A DNA stretch of 6,294 nucleotides from Sutterella sp. UBA1442 (GCA_002329575.1 DCTK01000044.1:1-6294), one strand, 5' to 3'. Positions 1 to 5,701 are shown, numbered from the stretch's first letter. A program made the numbers and translations. Notes: a model not told the origin generated them from the sequence alone.

Positions 1-27
1 ATGTTGGCAAAAAAGCAAGAAAGCTGA
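1..27 (+). CDS. Probable 3' end of a yceD-like gene (DUF177), partial
   Basis: Frame 1 reads MLAKKQES and then TGA at 25-27, so the window may open inside a gene that ends here. In most proteobacteria the gene directly upstream of rpmF is yceD (DUF177; linked to 23S rRNA metabolism), whose product often ends in a short Ala/Leu/Lys-rich tail, and this tail is compatible with that. Eight residues cannot prove homology, so the call rests mainly on conserved gene order. The other two frames stay open a little further but show nothing recognisable. Confidence 0.3.
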   Translation: MLAKKQES

Positions 28-33
28 TAAAAT
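4..33 (+). promoter_or_regulatory. Candidate sigma-70 promoter P1 for rpmF
   Basis: TTGGCA (4-9) is followed after 18 bp by TAAAAT (28-33), and a TG one base upstream of the hexamer makes an extended -10 (TGATAAAAT, 25-33). The motif overlaps the stop codon of the putative upstream gene. The same extended -10 occurs upstream of acpP. It would give an rpmF leader of about 85 nt containing the inverted repeat at 54-88. This is a motif match only. Confidence 0.4.
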
Positions 34-53
34 CCCGAGACTTTTTTCAAGCT

Positions 54-88
54 CTAGATATTTTTATTGGAAAAATCCGAATATCTAG
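54..88. repeat. Perfect 9-bp inverted repeat upstream of rpmF
   Basis: CTAGATATT (54-62) and AATATCTAG (80-88) are exact reverse complements separated by 17 bp. The repeat encloses the -35 hexamer of the second candidate promoter and ends two bases before its -10. No T-run follows, so it is not an intrinsic terminator. It could be an operator for a dimeric regulator, or a leader hairpin in transcripts from P1. I do not recognise the motif as the site of a known regulator. Confidence 0.6.
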
Positions 89-96
89 GGTACAAT
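67..96 (+). promoter_or_regulatory. Candidate sigma-70 promoter P2 for rpmF
   Basis: TTGGAA (67-72) and TACAAT (91-96) are separated by 18 bp, each close to the -35 and -10 consensus. Transcription would start near 103, about 23 nt before the rpmF start codon. The inverted repeat at 54-88 overlaps the -35 and spacer, so this promoter is well placed for repression or activation at that dyad. Confidence 0.5.
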
Positions 97-125
97 CACG
101 TCTTTTCTAATAGTGGGGTATTGCT

Positions 126-305
126 ATGGCAGTCCAACAAAATAAAAAATCGACCAACAAGCGCGGCAACCACCGTGCCCATGATTTCTTGACGAACCCG
201 GCTACGGCTGTTGAACCGAAGACCGGTGAAGTTCACTTGCGCCACCACATCAGCCCGAACGGCTTTTACCGTGGTAAGAAAGTGATCGACGTCAAGGGCG
301 AATAA
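126..305 (+). CDS. rpmF: 50S ribosomal protein L32
   Basis: This 59-residue basic protein begins MAVQQNKKS and contains the L32 signatures [11 protein letters not shown] (about 12-22), a conserved NPA (24-26) and [16 protein letters not shown] (about 37-52). L32 is a small component of the large ribosomal subunit, and E. coli L32 is of similar length. There are no cysteines, so this is the zinc-independent C-minus form. The ORF is too short for many automated cutoffs. A G-rich ribosome binding site (GTGGGG, 113-118) lies 7 nt upstream of the ATG. In many bacteria rpmF is followed by plsX and the fab genes. Here it is followed by a gene-free stretch and a strong terminator, so it appears to be transcribed apart from fabH. 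Identification is very secure. Confidence 0.97.
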   Translation: MAVQQNKKSTNKRGNHRAHDFLTNPATAVEPKTGEVHLRHHISPNGFYRGKKVIDVKGE

Positions 306-373
306 TTACGCGCTTTGTGTAGCTGGGCCTGCTGACTGTCTTTGATTTTCGCCTTCGCCGGCAACGCCTAAAC

Positions 374-405
374 CCCACAGCCAATGTGCAACACGTTGCG
401 GTGGG
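374..405 (+). other. Nested hairpin in the rpmF 3' region
   Basis: CCCAC (374-378) pairs with GTGGG (401-405). Inside it GCAA (388-391) pairs with TTGC (396-399) around a four-base loop. The 3' arm runs straight into GAGACC plus seven As (405-417). GGGAGAC (403-409) recurs exactly as the 5' arm of the terminator at 463-469, which makes a competing fold possible. It may simply be a structured 3' UTR or part of a small RNA. Pairing was read by eye. Confidence 0.4.
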
Positions 406-462
406 AGACCAAAAAAAGGACAGGATAAGCGCGATAAGCTACAGGTAGATCGCAAAAGAAAA

Positions 463-492
463 GGGAGACTCGATTTTCGGGTCTCTTTTTTT
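463..492 (+). terminator. Intrinsic terminator after rpmF
   Basis: The 5' arm GAGACTCG (465-472) pairs with CGGGTCTC (478-485), with one G-T wobble, around an ATTTT loop. Seven Ts follow directly (486-492). GG at 463-464 can extend the stem by wobble pairing. An A-rich stretch upstream (454-462) would give a T-rich tract on the other strand, so it may work in both directions. It separates rpmF transcription from fabH. Confidence 0.85.
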
Positions 493-553
493 GTCGATAA
501 ACATTTGAAGTCGGCAAAATGCATTAGCGTCTTGGAAATACTTTCTAACGGTA

Positions 554-577
554 TTGACTCATCTTCCCGTTTACAAT
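554..577 (+). promoter_or_regulatory. Possible fabH promoter elements
   Basis: TTGACT (554-559) resembles a -35 box and TACAAT (572-577) a -10 box, but they lie only 12 bp apart, too close for one standard promoter. Each may belong to a promoter with a weak partner hexamer. A promoter is expected here because the terminator at 463-492 isolates fabH from rpmF. The exact site is uncertain. Confidence 0.25.
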
Positions 578-614
578 TACAGGCATTGCAAATCTTCGAA
601 GAAAGGCTTTTGTT

Positions 615-1622
615 ATGCCTCAAATTTACTCACAGATTCTTGGCACGGGCTCCGCTTTGCCCGAGCGCGCGACCACCAATAATCAATTAGCCGATGAGCT
701 TGCTCTTCGTGGAATTGAAACGAGCGACGAATGGATCAGAACTCGCACGGGGATTGAAAAGCGCTATTTGGCCGAACGTGCTTTGACGACGACGCAGTTG
801 GCACTGAGAGCCTCTCAATCCGCACTTTGGGATGCCGGTGTATCTCCTGAGGAAATTGATCTCATTATTGTGGCGACCACTACGCCCGATATGGTGTTTC
901 CGAGTACGGCATGCCAGTTGCAAAAGCAACTTGGTTGCAAAAAGGGCGGTGCTTTTGATTTACAAGCCGTTTGTGCAGGCTTTATCTACGCGTTGACAAA
1001 CGCTGACGCTTTAATTCGTACCGGTGTTTATAAAAAGGCACTGGTTGTGGGCGCAGATGTGATGAGTCGCATTGTTGATTGGGATGACCGTTCAACGTGC
1101 GTTTTGTTTGGTGACGGAGCTGGCGCCGTGGTGTTGGGGGCTTCTGACGAGCCCGGTATTCTCTCGGCATCTTTGTCCGCTGACGGCACACTCGATGAAA
1201 ACGTTTTGGGTTGCACGGGCTATATTTCGGGCGGTGAAGTGTTTGGTGAGCCTTTCGTGCGCATGGATGGTCAACAAGTTTTCCGCATGGCAGTCTCCAG
1301 CATGGCTGAAAGTGCTCAAGCAGTACTTGAGGCAGCTCATCTAGGTGTTAACGATATAAATTTGTACGTTCCGCACCAAGCGAATCTCCGTATCATGCAA
1401 AAAGTTGCGCAAAAAATCGGCATTGATGACTCGAAGATGGTGGTGACGGTGAACCGTCACGGTAACACTTCGGCAGCGTCGGTGCCCTTGGCGTTGGATA
1501 ACGCAGCGCGTCACGCCAGAATGAAAAAGGGTGACGTGGTTCTGATGCAAGCCGTCGGCGCCGGTATGGCGTGGGGTAGCGTGCTTGTGAAGTGGACGCG
1601 CGAGCAAGATAGCGCAGAATAA
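615..1622 (+). CDS. fabH: Beta-ketoacyl-ACP synthase III
   Basis: FabH condenses acetyl-CoA with malonyl-ACP to give acetoacetyl-ACP, the first step of type II fatty acid synthesis in the cytoplasm. The protein has 335 residues, slightly longer than the 317 of E. coli FabH. The full triad is visible: Cys120 in AVCAGF, His254 in VPHQAN and Asn284 in RHGNTSAAS. The early signature TSDEWIRTRTGI (36-47) and the DGAGAVVLG core (167-175) also fit. Near the C terminus the loop reads GAGMAWGS (315-322) where E. coli has GGGFTWG, which may affect the acyl pocket. The ATG follows AAAGG by 8 nt and gives the normal N terminus. It is first in the run fabH-fabD-fabG; fabD starts 58 bp downstream. Confidence 0.97.
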   Translation: MPQIYSQILGTGSALPERATTNNQLADELALRGIETSDEWIRTRTGIEKRYLAERALTTTQLALRASQSALWDAGVSPEEIDLIIVATTTPDMVFPSTACQLQKQLGCKKGGAFDLQAVCAGFIYALTNADALIRTGVYKKALVVGADVMSRIVDWDDRSTCVLFGDGAGAVVLGASDEPGILSASLSADGTLDENVLGCTGYISGGEVFGEPFVRMDGQQVFRMAVSSMAESAQAVLEAAHLGVNDINLYVPHQANLRIMQKVAQKIGIDDSKMVVTVNRHGNTSAASVPLALDNAARHARMKKGDVVLMQAVGAGMAWGSVLVKWTREQDSAE

Positions 1623-1680
1623 TTTTTTAACCCAATGCAACCAGTAAGCTCTCGCTTTCCGGTTTGCGTGAGTAGTAATT

Positions 1681-2616
1681 ATGAAATTAGCTTTTGTTTT
1701 CCCCGGTCAGGGTAGTCAAACGGTCGGCATGTTGGCCGCATTTGAGGGTAACGCAGCGGTTGCCGATACGATGAAGCGTGCGGATGCCGCTTTGGGTGAA
1801 TCGTTAACGGGATTGATTGCCGCAGGTCCTGCCGAAGAGTTGAATTTAACGGTCAACACGCAACCTGCGATGTTAGCCAGCAGCGTTGCTTTTTATAACG
1901 CCTGGATTGCCGCCGGTGGCATGGTGCCTGACGTTATGGCCGGTCACAGTTTGGGCGAATATTCTGCGCTTACCGCGGCAGGCGTCTTTGAGCTCGAAGA
2001 TGCCGTGCGTCTCGTGCGATTCCGTGCTCAATGCATGCAAGAAGCTGTTCCTGTCGGTGTGGGCGGTATGGCTGCCATTATCGGTTTGACCGATGAGCTT
2101 GTGGCTGAAGTCTGCCAAGAAGCCGCTTGCTGCGGCATCGTTGAAGCCGTGAATTTTAATTCCCCGGGACAAGTGGTAATCGCCGGTGAAAAGGCTGCCG
2201 TGGAAAAGGCTTGCACGATTGCTAAAGACAAGGGCGCAAAGCGTGCTCTTATGCTCGCTGTTTCCGCACCGTTTCACTCTTCAATGATGAAACCTGCAAG
2301 CGTTGCATTGAAAGCCAAGTTGCAAGAAACCCCGATGAAGGCTCCCGCCGTCGACGTCATTGCCAATGTCGATGTGACGATCCATCATCAACCTGAGGAC
2401 ATCATTGACGCGTTGGCCGCACAAGCAGACGGCGCCGTGCAATGGGTGAAAACGATTGAAGCGATGAAGGCAATGGGCGTGACCCACATCGTTGAGTGTG
2501 GGCCGGGCCGAGTGTTAGCCGGTCTTGTCAAACGCATTGATGCCTCGATCGTAGTCAAGAATATTAATTCTCAAGAAACGCTTGAGAGCGTTCTTGAAGA
2601 ACTTAAAGCTGCTTAA
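1681..2616 (+). CDS. fabD: Malonyl-CoA:ACP transacylase
   Basis: FabD moves malonyl from malonyl-CoA to the phosphopantetheine of AcpP, supplying the extender unit for FabH and FabF. The 311-residue protein matches the usual length. It opens with the FPGQGSQ motif (7-13). The nucleophile is Ser90 in GHSLGEYSA, and Arg115 (RFRAQCMQ) would bind the malonyl carboxylate. His199 in SAPFHS is the catalytic partner, Gln248 matches the active-site glutamine by position, and a C-terminal GPGRVLAGL (274-282) is present. The start is fixed because an in-frame TGA lies at 1669-1671. The ribosome binding site is weak (GTGAG, 1668-1672). FabG follows after 28 bp, consistent with co-transcription. Confidence 0.97.
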   Translation: MKLAFVFPGQGSQTVGMLAAFEGNAAVADTMKRADAALGESLTGLIAAGPAEELNLTVNTQPAMLASSVAFYNAWIAAGGMVPDVMAGHSLGEYSALTAAGVFELEDAVRLVRFRAQCMQEAVPVGVGGMAAIIGLTDELVAEVCQEAACCGIVEAVNFNSPGQVVIAGEKAAVEKACTIAKDKGAKRALMLAVSAPFHSSMMKPASVALKAKLQETPMKAPAVDVIANVDVTIHHQPEDIIDALAAQADGAVQWVKTIEAMKAMGVTHIVECGPGRVLAGLVKRIDASIVVKNINSQETLESVLEELKAA

Positions 2617-2644
2617 TCGAATTTTTCTGAAGGAATAACTCGTC

Positions 2645-3409
2645 ATGACTCAAGTATTTTCCGCTGACGCATTAGCCGGTCAAGTGGTATTTGTTACCGG
2701 TGCTTCGCGCGGTATCGGTGCCGGCATTTTAGAAGCCTGTTTGAAGGCTGGAGCCGTTGTCATTGGTACGGCTACGAGCGAATCGGGTGCAGAACGCATT
2801 ACGCAAAAAATCGCGGAATTGGGCGGCAAGGGTGAAGGCGTTGTGCTTAACGTGACCGATGCCGAACAAAGTGAAAAGGTATTGGCTGACGCGGCTGCTA
2901 AATTCGGGGGCATCAGTGTGTTGGTCAATAACGCCGGTATCACGCGTGACGGTTTGGCCATGCGTATGAAAGACGAGCAATGGCAAGAAGTCATCGATAC
3001 GAATTTAACGCCTGCTTTCCGTTTGAGCCGTATCGTGATGCGCTCAATGATGAAGGCTCGCTTCGGCCGCATTATTAATATTGTCAGTGTGGTGGGTTCG
3101 ATGGGCAATGCCGGTCAAGCCAACTACGCAGCCGCTAAGGCCGGTGTTGCCGGTTTGACGCGCGCATTGGCTCGTGAGCTTGCCAGCCGCAACATTACGG
3201 TCAATGCCGTGGCCCCCGGTTTTATTGAAACGGATATGACGCGTGAGCTGCCTGAAGACCATCAAGCTGCGCTCAAGGCACAGATTCCGTTGGGTCGTCT
3301 CGGTCAAACGGATGATATTGCCGCTAGCGTGGTATTTCTTGCATCTCCCGCCGCGTCCTATATTACGGGCGTTACGTTGCACGTAAACGGTGGCATGTAT
3401 ATGGTATAA
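2645..3409 (+). CDS. fabG: 3-oxoacyl-ACP reductase
   Basis: FabG uses NADPH to reduce 3-oxoacyl-ACP to (R)-3-hydroxyacyl-ACP in each elongation cycle. The 254-residue protein is a classical short-chain dehydrogenase. It has a Rossmann glycine motif TGASRGIG (18-25), NNAG (95-98), and the catalytic set Asn120, Ser148, Tyr161 and Lys165 (YAAAK). The PGFIETDM segment (191-198) and the C-terminal VNGGMYMV, typical of FabG, separate it from general SDR enzymes. An AAGGA ribosome binding site (2630-2634) lies 10 nt from the ATG. The fab context makes the assignment firm. A 138-bp gap with its own promoter-like sequence separates it from acpP. Confidence 0.96.
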   Translation: MTQVFSADALAGQVVFVTGASRGIGAGILEACLKAGAVVIGTATSESGAERITQKIAELGGKGEGVVLNVTDAEQSEKVLADAAAKFGGISVLVNNAGITRDGLAMRMKDEQWQEVIDTNLTPAFRLSRIVMRSMMKARFGRIINIVSVVGSMGNAGQANYAAAKAGVAGLTRALARELASRNITVNAVAPGFIETDMTRELPEDHQAALKAQIPLGRLGQTDDIAASVVFLASPAASYITGVTLHVNGGMYMV

Positions 3410-3440
3410 GGCTCAAAAGGCTGATTTTACGCACGCTACT

Positions 3441-3462
3441 TTGACAAACCGTCTGATAAAAT
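3441..3462 (+). promoter_or_regulatory. Candidate acpP promoter region
   Basis: An extended -10 motif TGATAAAAT (3454-3462), identical to that at 25-33, lies in the fabG-acpP gap. A perfect -35 hexamer TTGACA (3441-3446) is only 10 bp upstream of it, so the two do not form one standard promoter. TTGACA may use a weak -10 further down (about 3464-3470), or the extended -10 may act without a good -35. AcpP is made in large excess over the enzymes in known bacteria, so a separate promoter is expected. Confidence 0.4.
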
Positions 3463-3479
3463 ACGTCAATATCTACTGT

Positions 3480-3506
3480 AGCGGCGCCAGTGAAGATAGT
3501 GCCGCT
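3480..3506 (+). other. Hairpin in the acpP 5' leader
   Basis: AGCGGC (3480-3485) pairs with GCCGCT (3501-3506). The stem can extend inward by a G-T and a C-G pair. No T-run follows, so it is not a terminator. It would sit near the 5' end of an acpP transcript and about 25 nt before the ribosome binding site AAGGAG (3532-3537). It may stabilise this mRNA. Confidence 0.4.
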
Positions 3507-3547
3507 CGGAAAAGAATTTTTATTGATCTTCAAGGAGAATTAAACAA

Positions 3548-3784
3548 ATGAACGACATCGAACAACGTGTCAAAAAAGTCATCGCCGAACAATTGAGCAT
3601 CAATGAAGCCGACATCAAGAACGAGTCTGCTTTCATCGAGGACCTCGGCGCCGATTCTTTGGATACGGTCGAATTGGTTATGGCTTTGGAAGATGCTTTC
3701 AAGGTTGAAATCCCCGATGATCAACAAGAAAAGTTGCGCACGGTTCAACAAGCTATTGACTACATCCAAGCCAACGCTAAGTAA
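3548..3784 (+). CDS. acpP: Acyl carrier protein
   Basis: AcpP carries growing acyl chains as thioesters on a 4'-phosphopantetheine arm and is the shared substrate carrier for FabD, FabH, FabG and FabF around it. The 78-residue acidic protein is of standard length. Ser37 in the [10 protein letters not shown] motif is the attachment site, and the helix II region [11 protein letters not shown] (41-51) followed by IPDD (55-58) is typical. A strong AAGGAG ribosome binding site lies 10 nt upstream. The gene is flanked by a candidate promoter and leader hairpin before it and a strong intrinsic terminator after it, which fits separate high-level expression. Confidence 0.98.
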   Translation: MNDIEQRVKKVIAEQLSINEADIKNESAFIEDLGADSLDTVELVMALEDAFKVEIPDDQQEKLRTVQQAIDYIQANAK

Positions 3785-3811
3785 TATCTGCCATCCTCAG
3801 TGATGGTTGCG

Positions 3812-3856
3812 CCCCGCCTGAGTCGCCGGTTACGGTCAGAGTCGGGTGGGGTTTTT
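3812..3856 (+). terminator. Intrinsic terminator between acpP and fabF
   Basis: CCCCGCCTGA (3812-3821) pairs with TCGGGTGGGG (3842-3851) in a 10-bp stem with two G-T wobbles. A small inner hairpin (CCG/CGG at 3826-3835) lies in the loop, and TTTTT follows (3852-3856). Only 33 nt separate it from the fabF start codon, so fabF is probably expressed by partial read-through. This would keep acpP mRNA in excess over fabF mRNA. Confidence 0.8.
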
Positions 3857-3874
3857 CATGAGCAAAAAATCTGT

Positions 3875-3882
3875 AAAGGGAG
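3875..3882 (+). promoter_or_regulatory. Ribosome binding site that decides the fabF start
   Basis: AAAGGGAG (3875-3882) lies 7 nt before the ATG at 3890. That ATG gives MRRVVVTGLG, the normal FabF N terminus. The frame is open back to an ATG at 3800, but the extra 30 residues would be encoded by the terminator stem and match no FabF sequence, so the upstream start is rejected. Confidence 0.85.
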
Positions 3883-3889
3883 TGCTGAC

Positions 3890-5122
3890 ATGCGCCGTGT
3901 TGTAGTGACGGGTCTCGGTATGGTGAGCCCGATCGGCAATGATGTGCAAACGAGTTGGGAAAATGCTTTGGCCGGTAAGAATGGTGTAGGTCCGATCACG
4001 CATTTCGATGCTTCGAATTCGGGCTGCAAGATTGCCGCTGAAGTGAAAGATTTTAAAGTTGAAGACTATTTGCCTGCTAAAGAAGCTCGTCGTTTTGACC
4101 GCTTCGTGCACTACGGTGTTGCTGCAAGCCTTCAGGCCGTGCGTGATGACGGATTTGATTTCGAAAAAGAAGATTTGACGCGCTTCGGTTGTGCCGTAGG
4201 CTCCGGGATCGGTGGCTTAGGTATGATCTGCGACAACCAAAATGCTCTCATGGAGCGTGGCGCTCGTCGCGTTTCGCCTTTCATGATTCCGGGCTCGATC
4301 ATCAACATGATCTCCGGTCAATTGTCGATCATGTTGGGCTTTAAGGGCCCCAACATTGCTCACGTGACGGCTTGCACGACCGGTCTGCACTCGATCGGCG
4401 AAGCCAGTTGGATTATTCGTCGCGGTGACGCTGACGTGATGGTCGCGGGTGGTGCCGACGCTTCCATTTGCCCGGTGGGTGTCGCAGGCTTTGACAACAT
4501 GCACGCTTTGAGCCGTCGCAATGATGATCCCGAACATGCCTCTCGCCCGTTTGACAAAGATCGTGACGGTTTCGTGATGGGTGAAGGGGCTGGCGTTGTA
4601 ATTCTTGAAGAATACGAACACGCTGTTGCTCGTGGTGCAAAGATTTATGCTGAATTGGTCGGTTACGGTTTATCGAGCGATGCCGGTCACATCACAACGC
4701 CCAATTCCGATGGCCCGCGCCGTTGCATGGAATCGGCCATGAAACAAGCCGGTATTGCGCCTTCGGATATCGCCTATTTGAACGCTCACGGCACATCCAC
4801 GAGCGTGGGTGACATTAACGAAACGAAGGCCATTAAAGAAGCCTTCGGTGATGCCGTCAAGGGATTGGTTGTGAATTCAACGAAGTCGATGACCGGTCAC
4901 CTTTTAGGTGGCGCAGGCGGTGTAGAATCCGTCTTTACGATCTTGGCTGTCAAGAATCAAGTATCGCCCCCGACGATCAACATCGTTGAGCAAGACCCCG
5001 AGTGCGATCTTGACTACTGCGCCAATCAAGCCCGTAAGATGGAGATTCGCTACGCCATGAAGAATTCCTTCGGTTTCGGTGGCACGAACGGCTCGTTGAT
5101 CTTCAAGCGTGTTGATGACTAA
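3890..5122 (+). CDS. fabF: Beta-ketoacyl-ACP synthase II
   Basis: FabF condenses acyl-ACP with malonyl-ACP during chain elongation. From the ATG at 3890 the protein has 410 residues, the usual length for this family. It starts with VVVTGLGMVSPIGN. The catalytic residues are Cys162 (VTACTTG), His300 (NAHGTST), Lys332 (NSTKSMTGH) and His337, and the gating-loop signature FGFGGTN is at 394-400. The nucleophile motif reads CTTGLHSIGEA where many homologues have CATGTHNIGEA, a mild variant. Length and position next to acpP favour FabF over FabB. It probably depends on read-through from acpP, and a second terminator-like hairpin follows it. Confidence 0.97.
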   Translation: MRRVVVTGLGMVSPIGNDVQTSWENALAGKNGVGPITHFDASNSGCKIAAEVKDFKVEDYLPAKEARRFDRFVHYGVAASLQAVRDDGFDFEKEDLTRFGCAVGSGIGGLGMICDNQNALMERGARRVSPFMIPGSIINMISGQLSIMLGFKGPNIAHVTACTTGLHSIGEASWIIRRGDADVMVAGGADASICPVGVAGFDNMHALSRRNDDPEHASRPFDKDRDGFVMGEGAGVVILEEYEHAVARGAKIYAELVGYGLSSDAGHITTPNSDGPRRCMESAMKQAGIAPSDIAYLNAHGTSTSVGDINETKAIKEAFGDAVKGLVVNSTKSMTGHLLGGAGGVESVFTILAVKNQVSPPTINIVEQDPECDLDYCANQARKMEIRYAMKNSFGFGGTNGSLIFKRVDD

Positions 5123-5149
5123 CAAGCGCTTTTAGACGTGTGAAGCTTT

Positions 5150-5191
5150 GCCCGATGTCGCCCGCGAGCCTCATCGGGCTTTGCACTTTTT
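5150..5191 (+). terminator. Terminator-like hairpin after fabF
   Basis: GCCCGATG (5150-5157) and CATCGGGC (5172-5179) form a perfect 8-bp GC-rich stem with a 14-nt loop. The downstream tract is imperfect: TTT (5180-5182), then GCAC, then six Ts ending at 5191. The ribosome binding site of the next gene begins immediately after the Ts. It is likely a partial terminator, and an RNA-stability hairpin is also possible. Confidence 0.55.
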
Positions 5192-5204
5192 GAGGTGAAT
5201 TTCT

Positions 5205-5621
5205 ATGGATATCCAAAAAGATAATCAGATGTATATGCAGGTGGCCATGTTGGCTGCTCAACGCAGTTACGCAACACGATTGAAGGTCGGTTGCGTCATT
5301 GTGAAGAATAACTCGATTATCTCGATCGGGTGGAACGGGATGCCGACTGGTTACGACAATTGCTGTGAAATGGAAGTCGACGGCAAGCTTGTCACTCGCC
5401 CCGAAGTGCAACACGCGGAACTGAACGCTATTGCTAAGCTTGCTCTTAATGGCTATTCAAGTAAAGGCGCCTCGATCTTTATCACTCACAGTCCCTGCAT
5501 TCACTGCTCTTTGCTCATCCAAAAGTGTGGCATTGAACACGTTTTCTATCATGAGCTCTATCGAGACGATACGGGGATTAACTTCTTGAAAAAAGCCGGC
5601 ATTGAGGTCGTGCAACTTTAA
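5205..5621 (+). CDS. Deoxycytidylate (dCMP) deaminase family protein
   Basis: This is a zinc-dependent deaminase, most likely converting dCMP to dUMP for thymidylate synthesis. The 138-residue protein has the zinc motif His70-Ala-Glu72 (HAE, with Glu72 as proton shuttle) and PCIHC with Cys98 and Cys101. The preceding VGCVIVKNNSIISIGWNGMP (28-47) and GYDNCCE (49-55) match the nucleotide-binding part of dCMP deaminases rather than TadA or RibD. The form resembles phage and Bacteroidetes enzymes, judged from memory. A strong GAGGTGA ribosome binding site (5192-5198) lies 6 nt from the ATG. It sits alone between fabF and lepA, flanked by hairpins, with no visible functional link to either neighbour. 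Substrate is inferred; another small nucleotide substrate is possible. Confidence 0.88.
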   Translation: MDIQKDNQMYMQVAMLAAQRSYATRLKVGCVIVKNNSIISIGWNGMPTGYDNCCEMEVDGKLVTRPEVQHAELNAIAKLALNGYSSKGASIFITHSPCIHCSLLIQKCGIEHVFYHELYRDDTGINFLKKAGIEVVQL

Positions 5622-5642
5622 TGCTCTCATACGAAAGCATTA
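5619..5642 (+). repeat. Inverted repeat overlapping the deaminase stop codon
   Basis: TAATGCT (5619-5625, containing the stop TAA) and AGCATTA (5636-5642) are exact reverse complements around a 10-nt loop. It lies 8 nt before the terminator stem at 5651. It could be a 3'-end stabilising hairpin. No T-run follows it directly. Confidence 0.45.
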
Positions 5643-5650
5643 TCAGCAGG

Positions 5651-5682
5651 TCCGCTTCGAACGAAATCGGGGCGGATTTTTT
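5651..5682 (+). terminator. Intrinsic terminator after the deaminase gene
   Basis: TCCGCTTCGA (5651-5660) pairs with TCGGGGCGGA (5667-5676) in a 10-bp stem with two G-T wobbles and a six-base loop. TTTTTT follows at 5677-5682. It ends the upstream transcription unit and separates it from lepA. Confidence 0.85.
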
Positions 5683-5701
5683 ACTTTCCTTAAGTCTTTT
5701 G

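Larger units (their letters stand above)
306..614 (+). other. Gene-free stretch between rpmF and fabH (plsX position)
   Basis: No credible coding region is seen in these 309 bp. The first part (to about 462) would be the rpmF 3' untranslated region and contains two hairpins: a nested one at 374-405 and a smaller one at 431-453 (GCGAT/ATCGC outer stem). An intrinsic terminator follows at 463-492. The remainder holds the presumed fabH promoter and ribosome binding site (AAAGG at 602-606, 8 nt from the ATG). PlsX is about 330-350 residues long and would not fit. I see no recognisable plsX remnant by eye. Confidence 0.75.

Noticed and set aside
306..623. 105-codon reverse-strand ORF in the rpmF-fabH gap
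   Set aside because: It runs through the intrinsic terminator and the presumed fabH promoter, and its protein has no recognisable family features.
505..690. 61-codon forward ORF starting with TTG and overlapping fabH
   Set aside because: It has no good ribosome binding site, overlaps the fabH start in another frame, and has no recognisable domain.
1651..1672. Hairpin hiding the fabD ribosome binding site (CTCGC with GCGTGAG)
   Set aside because: The pairing needs a two-base bulge and gives only five pairs, too weak to claim.
1873..2277. 134-codon reverse-strand ORF inside fabD
   Set aside because: It lies wholly opposite a conserved gene. Similar reverse frames inside fabG (2680-3108) and fabF (4217-4621) are also by-products of codon bias.
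3410..3440. Possible terminator after fabG
   Set aside because: The GGCTCAAAAGGCTGATTTTA sequence is a direct repeat of GGCT, not an inverted repeat, so no stem forms before the T-run.
3800..3889. Longer fabF start giving 30 extra N-terminal residues
   Set aside because: The extension is encoded by the acpP terminator stem, lacks a ribosome binding site, and does not resemble FabF. The ATG at 3890 has a strong AAAGGGAG and the conserved N terminus.
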